In this document: positions 52,648 to 61,057 of the stretch, piece after piece
Layout of the letters: the number at the start of each line of letters is the position of its first letter
Numbering within the stretch: position 1 is the first letter of the stretch
From: Kitasatospora aureofaciens
GTDB lineage: Bacteria; Actinomycetota; Actinomycetes; Streptomycetales; Streptomycetaceae
Reading direction: 5' to 3'
NCBI RefSeq assembly: GCF_019192735.1
Contig: NZ_JAHTKP010000006.1
Location: 211,493 to 275,492 of the forward strand
DNA length: 64,000 bases
The notes under the pieces: model-generated
Told to the model about the DNA's origin: nothing
The model's database searches: none
The model's input: the letters and a program-made list of their open reading frames with translations, nothing else
Position numbers and translations under genes: made by a program

Positions 52648-53667
52648 ATGGTGACTGCTGATTCAAAGGTGTCCCTCACCGGTATCAAGCCCACTGGAGA
52701 GCCGCATCTCGGCAACTTCATCGGAGCCATCAAGCCGGCGCTGGAGCTGGCTGACGGAGCCGAGTCGATCTACTTCATCGCGGACTACCACGCGCTGACG
52801 TCGGTGCGCGATCCGGAGTTGCTCGGTCGATGGACCCGGTCGGTCGCGGCCACCTGGCTAGCGGCAGGGCTCGATCCGGAGCACACGATCTTCTACCGCC
52901 AGTCGGACGTGCCGGAGATCTTCGAACTGCACTGGATTCTCTCGTGCTTCAGCGCCAAGGGCCTGATGAACCGAGCCCACGCATACAAGGCCGCGCGGGA
53001 CCGGAACCGTGAGGCCGGCGTGGAGGACCTGGACTCCGGGGTCAACATGGGCCTGTTCAACTACCCGGTCCTGATGGCAGTTGACATCCTGATCATGGAG
53101 GCCGACCTCGTCCCGGTCGGCAAGGACCAGCTGCAGCACGTCGAGTACGCGGCCGACATCGCTGGAGCCTTCAACGCCGTATACGGCGACAGCTTCCGGC
53201 TGAAGATCCCCAAGGCCGTTGTCCCCACCGAGGACAGCGGTCGCACGCTGCCGGGGACCGATGGGCGGAAGATGAGCAAGTCGTACGGCAACACGATCCC
53301 GCTGTTCGCTCCCGAGGCGGAGATCCGAAAGATCGTTCGCCGGATTCCCACCGACAGCACCCCGGCGGAGGCGCCGAAGGATCCCGACGCCTCCCCGGTG
53401 TTCCAGTTGCTCACCCACTTCGCCAGCCCCGAGAAGACGGCCGAGGTCCGTGCACGGCTGGAGGCCGGCGGCATGGGCTGGGGTGATCTCAAGAACGAGC
53501 TCTTCGTTGTTCTGAACGAGCGCTTGGGCCCGCTGCGGGAGCGTTACGACGCGCTGATGCAGCCGGGAAGTGAGCTTGAGGAGCTGCTGGCCATCGGCGC
53601 GGCCAAGGCCCGCAAGCGGGCTCAGCCTGTGCTTGAGCAGGTGCGCAAAGCCATCGGAATCGGCTGA
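52648..53667 (+). CDS. trpS: Tryptophanyl-tRNA synthetase
   Basis: A 339-residue class Ic synthetase forming Trp-tRNA(Trp). The HIGH-like motif is TGIKPTGEPHLGNFIGAIKP (residues 11-30); SGVNMGLFNYPVLMAVDILI gives the substrate-binding region, GKDQLQHVEYAADIA the QxxH motif, and DGRKMSKSYGN the KMSKS loop at about residue 206. All motifs are intact, so it is probably active. The setting in an accessory region, convergent with an operon containing a TrpRS-like paralogue, suggests an auxiliary or resistance copy (as in clusters of TrpRS inhibitors) rather than the housekeeping gene. Confidence 0.92.
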   Translation: MVTADSKVSLTGIKPTGEPHLGNFIGAIKPALELADGAESIYFIADYHALTSVRDPELLGRWTRSVAATWLAAGLDPEHTIFYRQSDVPEIFELHWILSCFSAKGLMNRAHAYKAARDRNREAGVEDLDSGVNMGLFNYPVLMAVDILIMEADLVPVGKDQLQHVEYAADIAGAFNAVYGDSFRLKIPKAVVPTEDSGRTLPGTDGRKMSKSYGNTIPLFAPEAEIRKIVRRIPTDSTPAEAPKDPDASPVFQLLTHFASPEKTAEVRARLEAGGMGWGDLKNELFVVLNERLGPLRERYDALMQPGSELEELLAIGAAKARKRAQPVLEQVRKAIGIG

Positions 53668-53679
53668 TCTGACTGCTGG

Positions 53680-54723
53680 TCAGATTCTCGCGGCGACCGC
53701 CTGAGCCACCTGGTCGGCTGCATGCCAGGCAGTGGTCCACTTGCCTGGCAGGCAGACGATCAGGTTGGCCACCTGGCCCCAACCGGGCGGAGGGCTGCTG
53801 AGGTCGACCACAAGGGCCGACGGGTCAGGTTGGACGCCCGCCGGCTCGGCAACCTGCCCCCACCTGAGACGGAGCTTCTCGGCCGGGAGTGCCGGCCAGC
53901 GTTCGGCGAGCGAGGCCGCGAGACGGTAGTGCTCCTTGCTCTCGTCTATGGGATCCGCGGGGCGGCCGGGCAGAGCTACGTGGAGCCCGTTCGGCTGCGG
54001 GCTGAGCGCGAGCATGTCGCCGTCGAGCCAGTAGGTGAGCGGGTGCTGCTGGTTCGATCCTTCCAACACCCCGTACGGCAGGCGGTTGATGGTGAGCGGG
54101 TGTTGGATGCCGAGCAGGTCGAGCAGATGGACCGTGCGGTGCCCTGCGGCGAGGACCAGAGTGCCGGGCCGGTAGTACCCGAGGGACGGTCCCCACAGGA
54201 TGACCTCGTTGCCGGACAGCACGGGAGCGCACGACTCGGGCGGAGCAAAGGGGACACCCAGGTTCGCCGCATGTGCCTGGGTCCTGGCGCGCAGGGCCGT
54301 CACGTCCACCGAGATGTCGGGAAGGGCAAAGGCTGTCTCCGGGGCGGGCCACGGGCGAACTCCGACGCTGTCCAGCTCACGAGTGGACAACGGACGTACG
54401 GGGATATCGAAGTTCGACCACGCCTGCGTGTACCGCTCGACCTCGGTGTGGCTGGAGAACAGCGCCAGACCGTGCGAGCGCGAGACCTCCGAGCCGAGCA
54501 GGCCGAACCACCGAGTCCGGTGCTGCCAGCAGGCGGCGGCCACCTCAGGGAGCACGGGGGCGTAGACGGCGCCGGAGTGGAGCTGGCCGAAGTTCTGCTG
54601 TGAGGCCCCGATCGCACTGTCGCCGTGGCAGCGCAGGCGGTGGCCGTCCTCGGCCAGCCGCACCGCCGCGGTGAGGCCGGCGAAGCCTGTGCCGAGGACC
54701 ACGGTCTCAGGGGCGGTGCGCAA
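53680..54723 (-). CDS. FAD-dependent oxidoreductase (DAO family)
   Basis: A 347-residue protein. TTG start at 54723 behind GGAGGAAG, overlapping the upstream gene by 17 nt. The dinucleotide motif ETVVLGTGFAGLTAAVRLAE is at residues 5-24, followed by the glycine-rich SAIGASQQNFGQLHSGAVYA, which resembles the FAD contact region of D-amino-acid-oxidase-type enzymes. C-terminal LIVCLPGKWTTAWHAADQVA closes the FAD site. Last gene of a four-gene overlapping operon; the substrate is unknown. Confidence 0.8.
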   Translation of the reverse strand: MRTAPETVVLGTGFAGLTAAVRLAEDGHRLRCHGDSAIGASQQNFGQLHSGAVYAPVLPEVAAACWQHRTRWFGLLGSEVSRSHGLALFSSHTEVERYTQAWSNFDIPVRPLSTRELDSVGVRPWPAPETAFALPDISVDVTALRARTQAHAANLGVPFAPPESCAPVLSGNEVILWGPSLGYYRPGTLVLAAGHRTVHLLDLLGIQHPLTINRLPYGVLEGSNQQHPLTYWLDGDMLALSPQPNGLHVALPGRPADPIDESKEHYRLAASLAERWPALPAEKLRLRWGQVAEPAGVQPDPSALVVDLSSPPPGWGQVANLIVCLPGKWTTAWHAADQVAQAVAARI

Positions 54724-55627
54724 GGTCTTCCTCCAGGTGATCGGGGGCGGGCGGGCTGCCCGCGATGACGGTTCGGGCGGGTGGCATGTGCAGGCGCCTC
54801 TCGAACGGGCGAAGTAGCTGCTCGGGAGCGCCGTGGTGGTCGACGCGGCCCCGGATGTGGTTCGGTAGGAGAGCCAGGCGCTCACGGCTGGCCTGGCGGT
54901 GCGCGGTGGGGCTGTCCCTACCGGTGGTTCGCGAGGCGATCAGGGCGCCGACGGCGCTGGGAAGGCCGGCGAGACCGCGCGGGGACGGTCGGTACGGGAC
55001 GCTGCCGCGGACGACCCACAGAGTTCGCCGGGCCGGTTGGATGCTGACGGCGCGCAGTGCTCCGGCCGCCGCCTCATAGGAACAGATCCCGCCGCTGGTC
55101 GCGCCGCCGTCTGATGGGCTGGCCGCCTGGTCGACAGCAACCAGCTGCGGCAGGAGAACCAGGTCGATGCAGTCCAACCGCGAGTAGATGAGAGCCTGTT
55201 CGCGTTTGGCCACTCCGTAGGGGGTCTGCAGGCCGCGCGGTGCCAGCGCGGCCGTGGTACTGGCGGCGAGGACCCTCACCGCGAGTCCCTCGGCAGCGAG
55301 CATCTGGCACGTCCGGACGATGAACCGGGTTGCGGCAGCGATCGAATGGCGCATGGCGGTGACGCTGCCCCGGTCGAGCAGGAGGTCCGCGATCACCACC
55401 TCCTCCTGGCCATCGAGCAGCGTGCGAAGCGCTTCCTGCACGTGCGGCCACCGGGCGGTCTCGGTGAGGTCGGCGCGTACCCAGTCCGCATACCGCTCTG
55501 CGGGCTCGCTGGGCCGGGCGCGGGAGATGCCGATGACGCGGCAGCCCTGCGCACGAACCTTCGGGAGGAGGTGCCGGCCGAGTCGGCCGGCACCTCCGAG
55601 CACGATGTACGCCGGTTCGGCAGTCAC
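54707..55627 (-). CDS. NAD(P)-dependent epimerase/reductase (SDR-like)
   Basis: A 306-residue protein whose GTG start overlaps the stop of the aaRS-like gene (GTGA). The N-terminal Rossmann motif AYIVLGGAGRLGRHLLPKVR is extended-SDR-like, ASTTAALAPRGLQTPYGVAK has the Y-x-x-x-K of the catalytic pair, and the C-terminal part is divergent. The enzyme is expected to act on a sugar- or polyol-like or acyl intermediate of the same pathway. Second-last gene in the operon. Confidence 0.75.
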   Translation of the reverse strand: MTAEPAYIVLGGAGRLGRHLLPKVRAQGCRVIGISRARPSEPAERYADWVRADLTETARWPHVQEALRTLLDGQEEVVIADLLLDRGSVTAMRHSIAAATRFIVRTCQMLAAEGLAVRVLAASTTAALAPRGLQTPYGVAKREQALIYSRLDCIDLVLLPQLVAVDQAASPSDGGATSGGICSYEAAAGALRAVSIQPARRTLWVVRGSVPYRPSPRGLAGLPSAVGALIASRTTGRDSPTAHRQASRERLALLPNHIRGRVDHHGAPEQLLRPFERRLHMPPARTVIAGSPPAPDHLEEDLAHRP

Positions 55628-56625
55628 CGGCCGCACTCTCGCCAGATCTTGGCGTAGGTGGTGAACGTCTCGGCGAACCGCTGCTTGCTCAGCGTCCAGC
55701 CGGCGGGCTCCTGTCGCCTGCGCTGGTACGTCGCGCGGGCGTGGTCGATCTCCACCATGGTCCACCCGCTGCTCAGCTCGATCGCCGAGAGCAGAGGCCG
55801 TTGGCCGGCCTCGTCGTCGGCGAGGATGCGTCCGGCGATCTCGTCGTCGGGCATCCCCAGGTGGATGCCCGAGGCGGGGATGCTCTTCGACATCTTGGGG
55901 TAGCCGCCGAGCCCCTCCAGGACCCTGAAGTACAGCGCGCCGAGGTCCAACTGCCAGCCCAGACTGAGGTCGCCGGCTTCACGCTGCCGCTGGAGGACGA
56001 GGCGGGAGAGCTCGGTGAAGTAGCTCTCTTCCAGTCCGGAGAGCATCAGCACCCGTGCGGCGCCCTGCTCGGCCGGGCCGAGGATGTCGGCCACGGTGTA
56101 GAGCGCGTCAATGGTGAGGCCGACCTCGCTGCCAAGCAGGCCGTGGTCCTGGTAGAGGTCGACCAGGTCCTCGTGGTGGTCAAGGAAGTCCTGGCGGCTG
56201 AGGAAGCGGGCGATGCGCCCGCAGCGCACGAGGTTGGCCTGGTCGATGTGCGAACGCAGTTGCACCGGGGCGATCCCGGCCTGGGAGTCGAGGCCGATCA
56301 CCCGCATGAAGGCGAGCATCTGGTCGCGGACGTCGGTGAGCTGGCTCCACGACACATTCCGGGAGTTCCAGGCGCCCAGCTCGGAGACGATGACGGTCAT
56401 CGGCACTCGGAGGTAGCGCTGCACCTCGATGACCCCGAGCATCACGGACAGCGTGCCTGCCGTAGGGGCGTTGGTGGGGCCGAAGCCGGTGACGACCGCC
56501 AGCGGCCGGTCGGCGTCGAGCGGGAGGACGTCCTGGAGTTGGTCGTGGTGGGTGAACCGGCGAGTCAGCGGGCCGAGCGACTTGGCGACCCAGTCCTCGG
56601 TGACAGGCAGGGGCTGAGGAGTCAT
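55624..56625 (-). CDS. Class-I aminoacyl-tRNA synthetase homologue (TrpRS/TyrRS-like)
   Basis: A 333-residue protein distantly resembling Trp/Tyr-tRNA synthetases. VVTGFGPTNAPTAGTLSVML stands for the HIGH motif, here (P)TAGT, at about residues 44-63. The KMSKS loop is intact in GGYPKMSKSIPASGIHLGMP at about residue 243. Between them the aromatic pocket and QVxH-type region are strongly changed (HIDQANLVRCGRIARFLSRQ). A separate tRNA-anticodon domain is not evident. It may adenylate or transfer a modified amino acid instead of serving translation. ATGA overlap with the upstream TrpD-like gene. Confidence 0.75.
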   Translation of the reverse strand: MTPQPLPVTEDWVAKSLGPLTRRFTHHDQLQDVLPLDADRPLAVVTGFGPTNAPTAGTLSVMLGVIEVQRYLRVPMTVIVSELGAWNSRNVSWSQLTDVRDQMLAFMRVIGLDSQAGIAPVQLRSHIDQANLVRCGRIARFLSRQDFLDHHEDLVDLYQDHGLLGSEVGLTIDALYTVADILGPAEQGAARVLMLSGLEESYFTELSRLVLQRQREAGDLSLGWQLDLGALYFRVLEGLGGYPKMSKSIPASGIHLGMPDDEIAGRILADDEAGQRPLLSAIELSSGWTMVEIDHARATYQRRRQEPAGWTLSKQRFAETFTTYAKIWRECGR

Positions 56626-57734
56626 CGGATTCCCTTCGAGGTGGCGGTGCGAAGGCGGGAGAGGAGGCGCTGAGCCCGGCCGTCGAGACGGGCCTCGCGA
56701 ACCAGCTGCAGGGCGTCGTCCTCGCTGACCCCCAGGTGTGCGGTGGCGAGGATGGCTGCGGCGTTGCGCTCGACGAGGTCGGTGGCGGCCGGGTCACCGT
56801 CGGGGCGGAGCGATTCGACCAGGGCCGCAGCGTTCGAGGCGTGATCGGCGCGATGGCGCACCGCTCGCTGCCACGGGCCGGCCGCGCCATCCTGGTGGTG
56901 CTTCAGGAGCTGCACGCCGCCGTGCCGCAGCACAGCGCTGGTGCTGGTCCCGAAGGACGCGAGCTCGTCGATCCGCTGGCCCGGTCCGATCCAGGTCGTG
57001 ACGACTCGACCACGGGCGATGTCGGGGCGTGCGGCGTGGATCCCGAGTGCGGCAGTTTCCACGTCGTCGTGGGCGAGTCCGTGCAGGAAGGCATCGGCCG
57101 AGACGACCAGGGTCGCCGCCGGCATGAAGAAGCTCATCGGGCTGAGAAAGTCGAACCGGCCGTCGTAGCGGGCCGCGTAACGCGGACAGAAGGAGGCGTA
57201 GTTGACGAAGGCGATGCCGTACGTGGCGACGAACTCCGGGATTCGGCTGGGCTCGGTCAGTGTCGGGATGCCGAGCGCCGCCAGGACGTCGGACGAGCCG
57301 GAGACGGCCGAGACCGACGACGAGGTGCCCTTCACGACGTTCACCCCGCTGGCGGTGGCCAGCAGGGCAGCGGCCGTCGACACATTGAAGGTCTTGAACG
57401 TCTCCTTGCCGCTGCCCGAGACGACCACCGTGCGGTCCGGGACCGGCACCGGGCTGGCCAGGAACGCCGCGAGCGTCTCATCGAACGCGACGACCTCCGC
57501 CCAGACGCTCGCGAGAAGCTCCGGCCGGAGGCCGTCACTGTTGAGCAGCCGACGCGCACAGGAGCGCCAACAGTCGTCGGCGTCGTCTCCGCCACCGTGA
57601 AGGGCCTCGGCGAACTGCTGCATGTCGACGGAGTACAAGCCATCAGCAGCACCCGGGGAGGGGGAGACCCTACGGATCTGCCGGGGCACCAGAGCACCTG
57701 ACTGAATCTCAGAGCGTGATGTGGGACGGAACAT
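56622..57734 (-). CDS. TrpD-like phosphoribosyltransferase (GT3 family)
   Basis: A 370-residue protein, ATG 57734 with a GGAGGA site 7 nt upstream. VVVSGSGKETFKTFNVSTAA, then ALLATASGVNVVKGTSSSVS, AVSGSSDVLAALGI matches the anthranilate/thymidine phosphorylase-type core 'GTGGD..KTFN(I/V)ST.AA...A..G...KHG.R..(S)S..GS.DVLEALG'. The usual GTGGD pocket reads GSGKE and KHGN reads KGTS, so the PRPP or acceptor site is changed. First gene of the operon, suggesting an N- or C-ribosylation step or a lyase-like variant. Confidence 0.75.
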   Translation of the reverse strand: MFRPTSRSEIQSGALVPRQIRRVSPSPGAADGLYSVDMQQFAEALHGGGDDADDCWRSCARRLLNSDGLRPELLASVWAEVVAFDETLAAFLASPVPVPDRTVVVSGSGKETFKTFNVSTAAALLATASGVNVVKGTSSSVSAVSGSSDVLAALGIPTLTEPSRIPEFVATYGIAFVNYASFCPRYAARYDGRFDFLSPMSFFMPAATLVVSADAFLHGLAHDDVETAALGIHAARPDIARGRVVTTWIGPGQRIDELASFGTSTSAVLRHGGVQLLKHHQDGAAGPWQRAVRHRADHASNAAALVESLRPDGDPAATDLVERNAAAILATAHLGVSEDDALQLVREARLDGRAQRLLSRLRTATSKGIR

Positions 57735-57909
57735 GGTGCATCCTCCAGTTCGTTCGTACCGGTGGGCGCTGTTGCCAGGAACATCACAGCGGACATAGCG
57801 TGATCGCCGTATCACTCCGAGTTGCCAAGGTTGCTCGCCGTCCCGTTCAGCGGGTTTTCAACATCCGCTTACACACGCGATCGACGGCCTCGCCCCTACG
57901 CTCGGGATC

Positions 57910-58950
57910 GTGCTGACGAACAGTGAGCTGGTGGCGGACTTGAGCAAGGACCGATCGGGCTGGCGCCCTGAGAAGTTGCGAGAGATGCGAGAAGCCCACG
58001 GCCTCACGCTGGAGGCAGCCGGCGAGCGGCTCCGCGACACAGCCCGCCGCGCGGGGCTCTCGGCCCCGGCCGCCAACTTCCAGACCCTGTGGCAACACGA
58101 GCAGGGCGAGGTCTATCCGGGCCCTCACTACCGCCGCGCCTACTGCCTGCTGTACCAGGCGACCGAGCCCGAGCTGGGCTTCCGAAAGGCTCTGCCCGGC
58201 GAGGAAGTTGAACACCAGCTCACCGAGTTTCGCGATCACGTGGACACCACCCGCGTGCAAGCCGTGGTGAAGGCACTGCAGCAGCTTCTGCCTGAGCCGA
58301 CCGCTGAGCGCCCCCAGGGCGTCCACCAGCGGATACTGGACGCCTGGCGCCGACGGCACACCGGCGGTGACCCGAACAGACCCTCCCTCGTCCTGGTCGG
58401 CGGCTACGCCGGAAGCGGGAAGTCGGAGTTCGCCAAGTTCATCTCCCAGCTGACCGGCTGGCCACTGCTGGACAAGGACCCGCTCACCCGACCGCTGGTG
58501 GAGCGACTGCTCAGCGAACTCGGCTGCGACCCCAACGACCGCCACTCCGAGACCTACCGCACCCAGGTACGGCCGCTGGAGTACCAGTGCCTCATGGAGT
58601 CGATCCTCGTCAACGTCGAGTGCGGCATCTCCACGGTGGCCACCGCGCCGTTCATCAGTGAGATGACCGACCCCGCATGGATGCGGCGACTGACCAACCG
58701 ATGCGCCGCCTACCAGGTCGACGTCACCCCGATCTGGCTCACCTGCGACGAGGACTCGATGCGCGAGTACATCGCCTTCCGCTCCGCCGCCCGCGACGCC
58801 TGGAAACTCAGCAACTGGGGCCAGTACCTCGAAGGGCTCGACCTCGGCCTGCGCCCGTCAGTCCCGCACCTCGTCGTGGACAACCGCTACGGCTCCGCCA
58901 TCGCGCTCGCCGACCAAGCCCGATTCGCCCTGGGGGTGGCACACGCATGA
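57910..58950 (+). CDS. HTH-containing P-loop kinase/ATPase
   Basis: A 346-residue protein, GTG start 57910. The N-terminal domain (residues 15-75: KLREMREAHGLTLEAAGERL, TLWQHEQGEVYPGPHYRRAY) is XRE-like. The C-terminal part has a Walker A motif (LVLVGGYAGSGKSEFAKFIS, about residues 158-177) and DKDPLTRPLVERLL typical of small-molecule or zeta-toxin-like kinases. The combination suggests regulation by, or phosphorylation of, a pathway intermediate. It is divergent from the TrpD-like operon by 175 bp and overlaps the next gene by ATGA. Confidence 0.7.
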   Translation: MLTNSELVADLSKDRSGWRPEKLREMREAHGLTLEAAGERLRDTARRAGLSAPAANFQTLWQHEQGEVYPGPHYRRAYCLLYQATEPELGFRKALPGEEVEHQLTEFRDHVDTTRVQAVVKALQQLLPEPTAERPQGVHQRILDAWRRRHTGGDPNRPSLVLVGGYAGSGKSEFAKFISQLTGWPLLDKDPLTRPLVERLLSELGCDPNDRHSETYRTQVRPLEYQCLMESILVNVECGISTVATAPFISEMTDPAWMRRLTNRCAAYQVDVTPIWLTCDEDSMREYIAFRSAARDAWKLSNWGQYLEGLDLGLRPSVPHLVVDNRYGSAIALADQARFALGVAHA

Positions 58951-59498
58951 AGACCGGGATCATCCTGTACGGACCACCCGCCAGCGGCAAGGACACCGTC
59001 ACGGCAGCCCTCGTCGAGCAGGACCCGCAACTCGTCCAGTTCGCCAGGCTCAAGATCGGCGAAGGCCGCAGCCAGGGCTACCGGATGGGCACCATCGAGC
59101 AGTTCCACCAGCTCGAAGCCGCCGGAGACGTCATCTACCGCAACGACCGCTACAACAGCATCTACCTGGTCGACCGCCCCGGCCTCGATGCCGTGTTCGC
59201 CGCCGGTCACACACCGATCGTGCACCTGGGCCAGATCGCCGGCATCAACGCCCTCGTGGCGGGCTACCCAGCAGCCTGGCTCACCGTCCACCTGGACTGC
59301 CCACGCGAGGTGACCGAGCAGCGCTCCGTACTGCGCGGCGACACGGACACCCTGGCCCGGCTGGCGGCCTGGGACGCCACCGCAGCCGATCTCCAGGCCA
59401 ATCCGGACGTCGAGTGGGCCCTGCACCTGCAAACCGAGCAGCAGCCGGCGGTGGAGTCAGCCCAAGCCATCATCAAGACGCTGGGTCAAGTCGGCTAA
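58947..59498 (+). CDS. P-loop kinase, guanylate-kinase-like
   Basis: A 183-residue protein with Walker A MKTGIILYGPPASGKDTVTA at the start, LIGEGRSQGYRM-type substrate loop (ARLKIGEGRSQGYRMGTIEQ) and a final helical part with LTVHLDCPREVTEQRSVLRG. It resembles guanylate-kinase-like small P-loop kinases, with an unusual substrate region. Translationally coupled to the upstream HTH-kinase gene; it converges on, and overlaps by 4 nt, the dehydrogenase gene. Confidence 0.7.
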   Translation: MKTGIILYGPPASGKDTVTAALVEQDPQLVQFARLKIGEGRSQGYRMGTIEQFHQLEAAGDVIYRNDRYNSIYLVDRPGLDAVFAAGHTPIVHLGQIAGINALVAGYPAAWLTVHLDCPREVTEQRSVLRGDTDTLARLAAWDATAADLQANPDVEWALHLQTEQQPAVESAQAIIKTLGQVG

Positions 59499-60340
59499 CG
59501 CGAGCGGTGAAGCCGAGCCAGGGCCTCCGCCAGACCCAGCTCGGCATCTCGCTCGCCCTCCCACCTGGCGAGCGCCTCGGCAGCTCCGCGCATCGGCTCA
59601 CCCGGCAGCCCGCACTCCTCCAGCAACTCGGCCGCCTCGATCAACTCGGGCGCCCAACGCCACGCTCGAGCAGCGGTCTTGGCGATGTACCCGGTCTCCA
59701 GCAGATAGCTCCCTGAACGGCCAGCGGCCACCTCCAGAAGCTCGTCCTCGACGCCGTGATCGGCAGCCAGCGCGTACGACAGTGCCGCGAGCACCCGCGA
59801 TGCCTTCTGGTAGCTCGTGTAGGCGAGTTTGAGGGCGCTGGCCTGGCCAAGCTCGGTGCCAAGCACCCGTGCCTGAACGTCCGTGCCGGCGAACAGCTTC
59901 ACCACCTGGTCGGCCGCGTCCCTTGGCCCGGACAGGAACAGCCGCGGCCGCTTCCCGCCACGCGGAGGCGAGCCGATCACTGAGCCATCCACCACCGTGG
60001 CATCGGCCAGCGCCGCCGCGATCCTGGCCACCCGCTCGGGAGTGATGGCGTTGGCCTCGACGAACACGCCATCCTTGAAGCCGTGAGCCGCAACCTCGTT
60101 GGCCACGGACTCGGCAGCGGCCGGCGGGCAGAGCGACAGCAGGATCTGGCTTCGCCTCACCAGCTCCCCGAGGCTGGAGACCTCGGTCAGCCCGGCCTCA
60201 GCCGCCCGCTGCCGAGTAGCCACACCACGGCCCGCTGGACACCACAGCACCATCGCCCCGGTGTCACGGACCTGGGCTGCGACCGCCGCCCCCATGCTGC
60301 CGGGGTGAAGAATCCCCACCACGGCCTGACTGCTGGTCAT
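59495..60340 (-). CDS. NAD(P)-dependent 3-hydroxyacid-dehydrogenase-like enzyme
   Basis: A 281-residue beta-hydroxyacid dehydrogenase family protein. The NAD(P) motif VVGILHPGSMGAAVAAQVRD has the characteristic GxMG. QILLSLCPPAAAESVANEVA, FVEANAITPERVARIAAALA and VVDGSVIGSPPRGGKRPRLF follow; the catalytic Lys is in LKLAYTSYQKASRVLAALS. The PRLFLSG segment replaces the usual phosphate clamp. It would reduce or oxidise a hydroxyacid-type substrate. Coupled by ATGA to the preceding HAD phosphatase gene. Confidence 0.8.
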   Translation of the reverse strand: MTSSQAVVGILHPGSMGAAVAAQVRDTGAMVLWCPAGRGVATRQRAAEAGLTEVSSLGELVRRSQILLSLCPPAAAESVANEVAAHGFKDGVFVEANAITPERVARIAAALADATVVDGSVIGSPPRGGKRPRLFLSGPRDAADQVVKLFAGTDVQARVLGTELGQASALKLAYTSYQKASRVLAALSYALAADHGVEDELLEVAAGRSGSYLLETGYIAKTAARAWRWAPELIEAAELLEECGLPGEPMRGAAEALARWEGERDAELGLAEALARLHRSR

Positions 60341-60984
60341 GCACGAGCCCCTTCCAGGCCGAGCAGCAGATCGATGGCCCCCGCCGCGTCGGAAACGACG
60401 TGATCGGCCTCAACGCCGTCGCTGCCGTCCGACACCCAGATCGTCCGCAGGCCGGCGGCCCGGCCACCAACGACATCGTTCTGCGCGCTGTCACCGACCA
60501 TCCAGCCACCCCACAGGCCATCGGCCCCCATCAGGCGGGCCGCCTCGCGGAAGATACCCACCTCGGGCTTACGGATCCCGACCTCCTCCGAGATACAGAC
60601 AGCGTCGACCCGCACGTCGATTCCCGTCCGCGCGAGCTTCGCGCGTTGGATATCGCCAGCACCGTTGGTCACCACGACGACTGACCACCCGGCCGAACGA
60701 AGTCGTTCAAGCCCGGACAGCACAGCTGGGGTACAGGTCACGGCATCGGCCATTCCGCCGCAGTACCGCTGCCACAGTTCCTCGACTGGAGCTGAGACGG
60801 CGAACCGCTCCCGCAGCCTCTCGAAGTCGCTGCGGTAAGCACGCTCATACATCACCTTCAGCAGCCACTGCTCAACGTCCTCAGCGAAGCCAAGATCAGA
60901 GCAGAAGCTGCGGATGCACGTCCGGAAGCCCAGAGTGCGATCAGCGAGAGTGTCGTCCAGGTCGAAGAATGCCAGTCGCTGCAC
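60337..60984 (-). CDS. HAD-family phosphatase
   Basis: A 215-residue haloacid-dehalogenase-type phosphatase. Motif I FFDLDDTLAD (D-x-D nucleophile), motif II VVVVTNGAGD, motif III Lys in VGIRKPEVGI, and motif IV MVGDSAQNDVVGGRAAG. The large helical cap suggests a small-molecule phosphate ester substrate. The gene is first of a two-gene operon with the dehydrogenase (4-nt overlap) and divergent from the next gene. Together they could dephosphorylate and oxidise a product of the kinases. Confidence 0.88.
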   Translation of the reverse strand: MQRLAFFDLDDTLADRTLGFRTCIRSFCSDLGFAEDVEQWLLKVMYERAYRSDFERLRERFAVSAPVEELWQRYCGGMADAVTCTPAVLSGLERLRSAGWSVVVVTNGAGDIQRAKLARTGIDVRVDAVCISEEVGIRKPEVGIFREAARLMGADGLWGGWMVGDSAQNDVVGGRAAGLRTIWVSDGSDGVEADHVVSDAAGAIDLLLGLEGARA

Positions 60985-61057
60985 ACCGAGACTCTACTGC
61001 TGGGCTGGGGAGTTCGAACTGCGTCTCGGTGACACAGCAAAGTCATATAGTCGCGGA

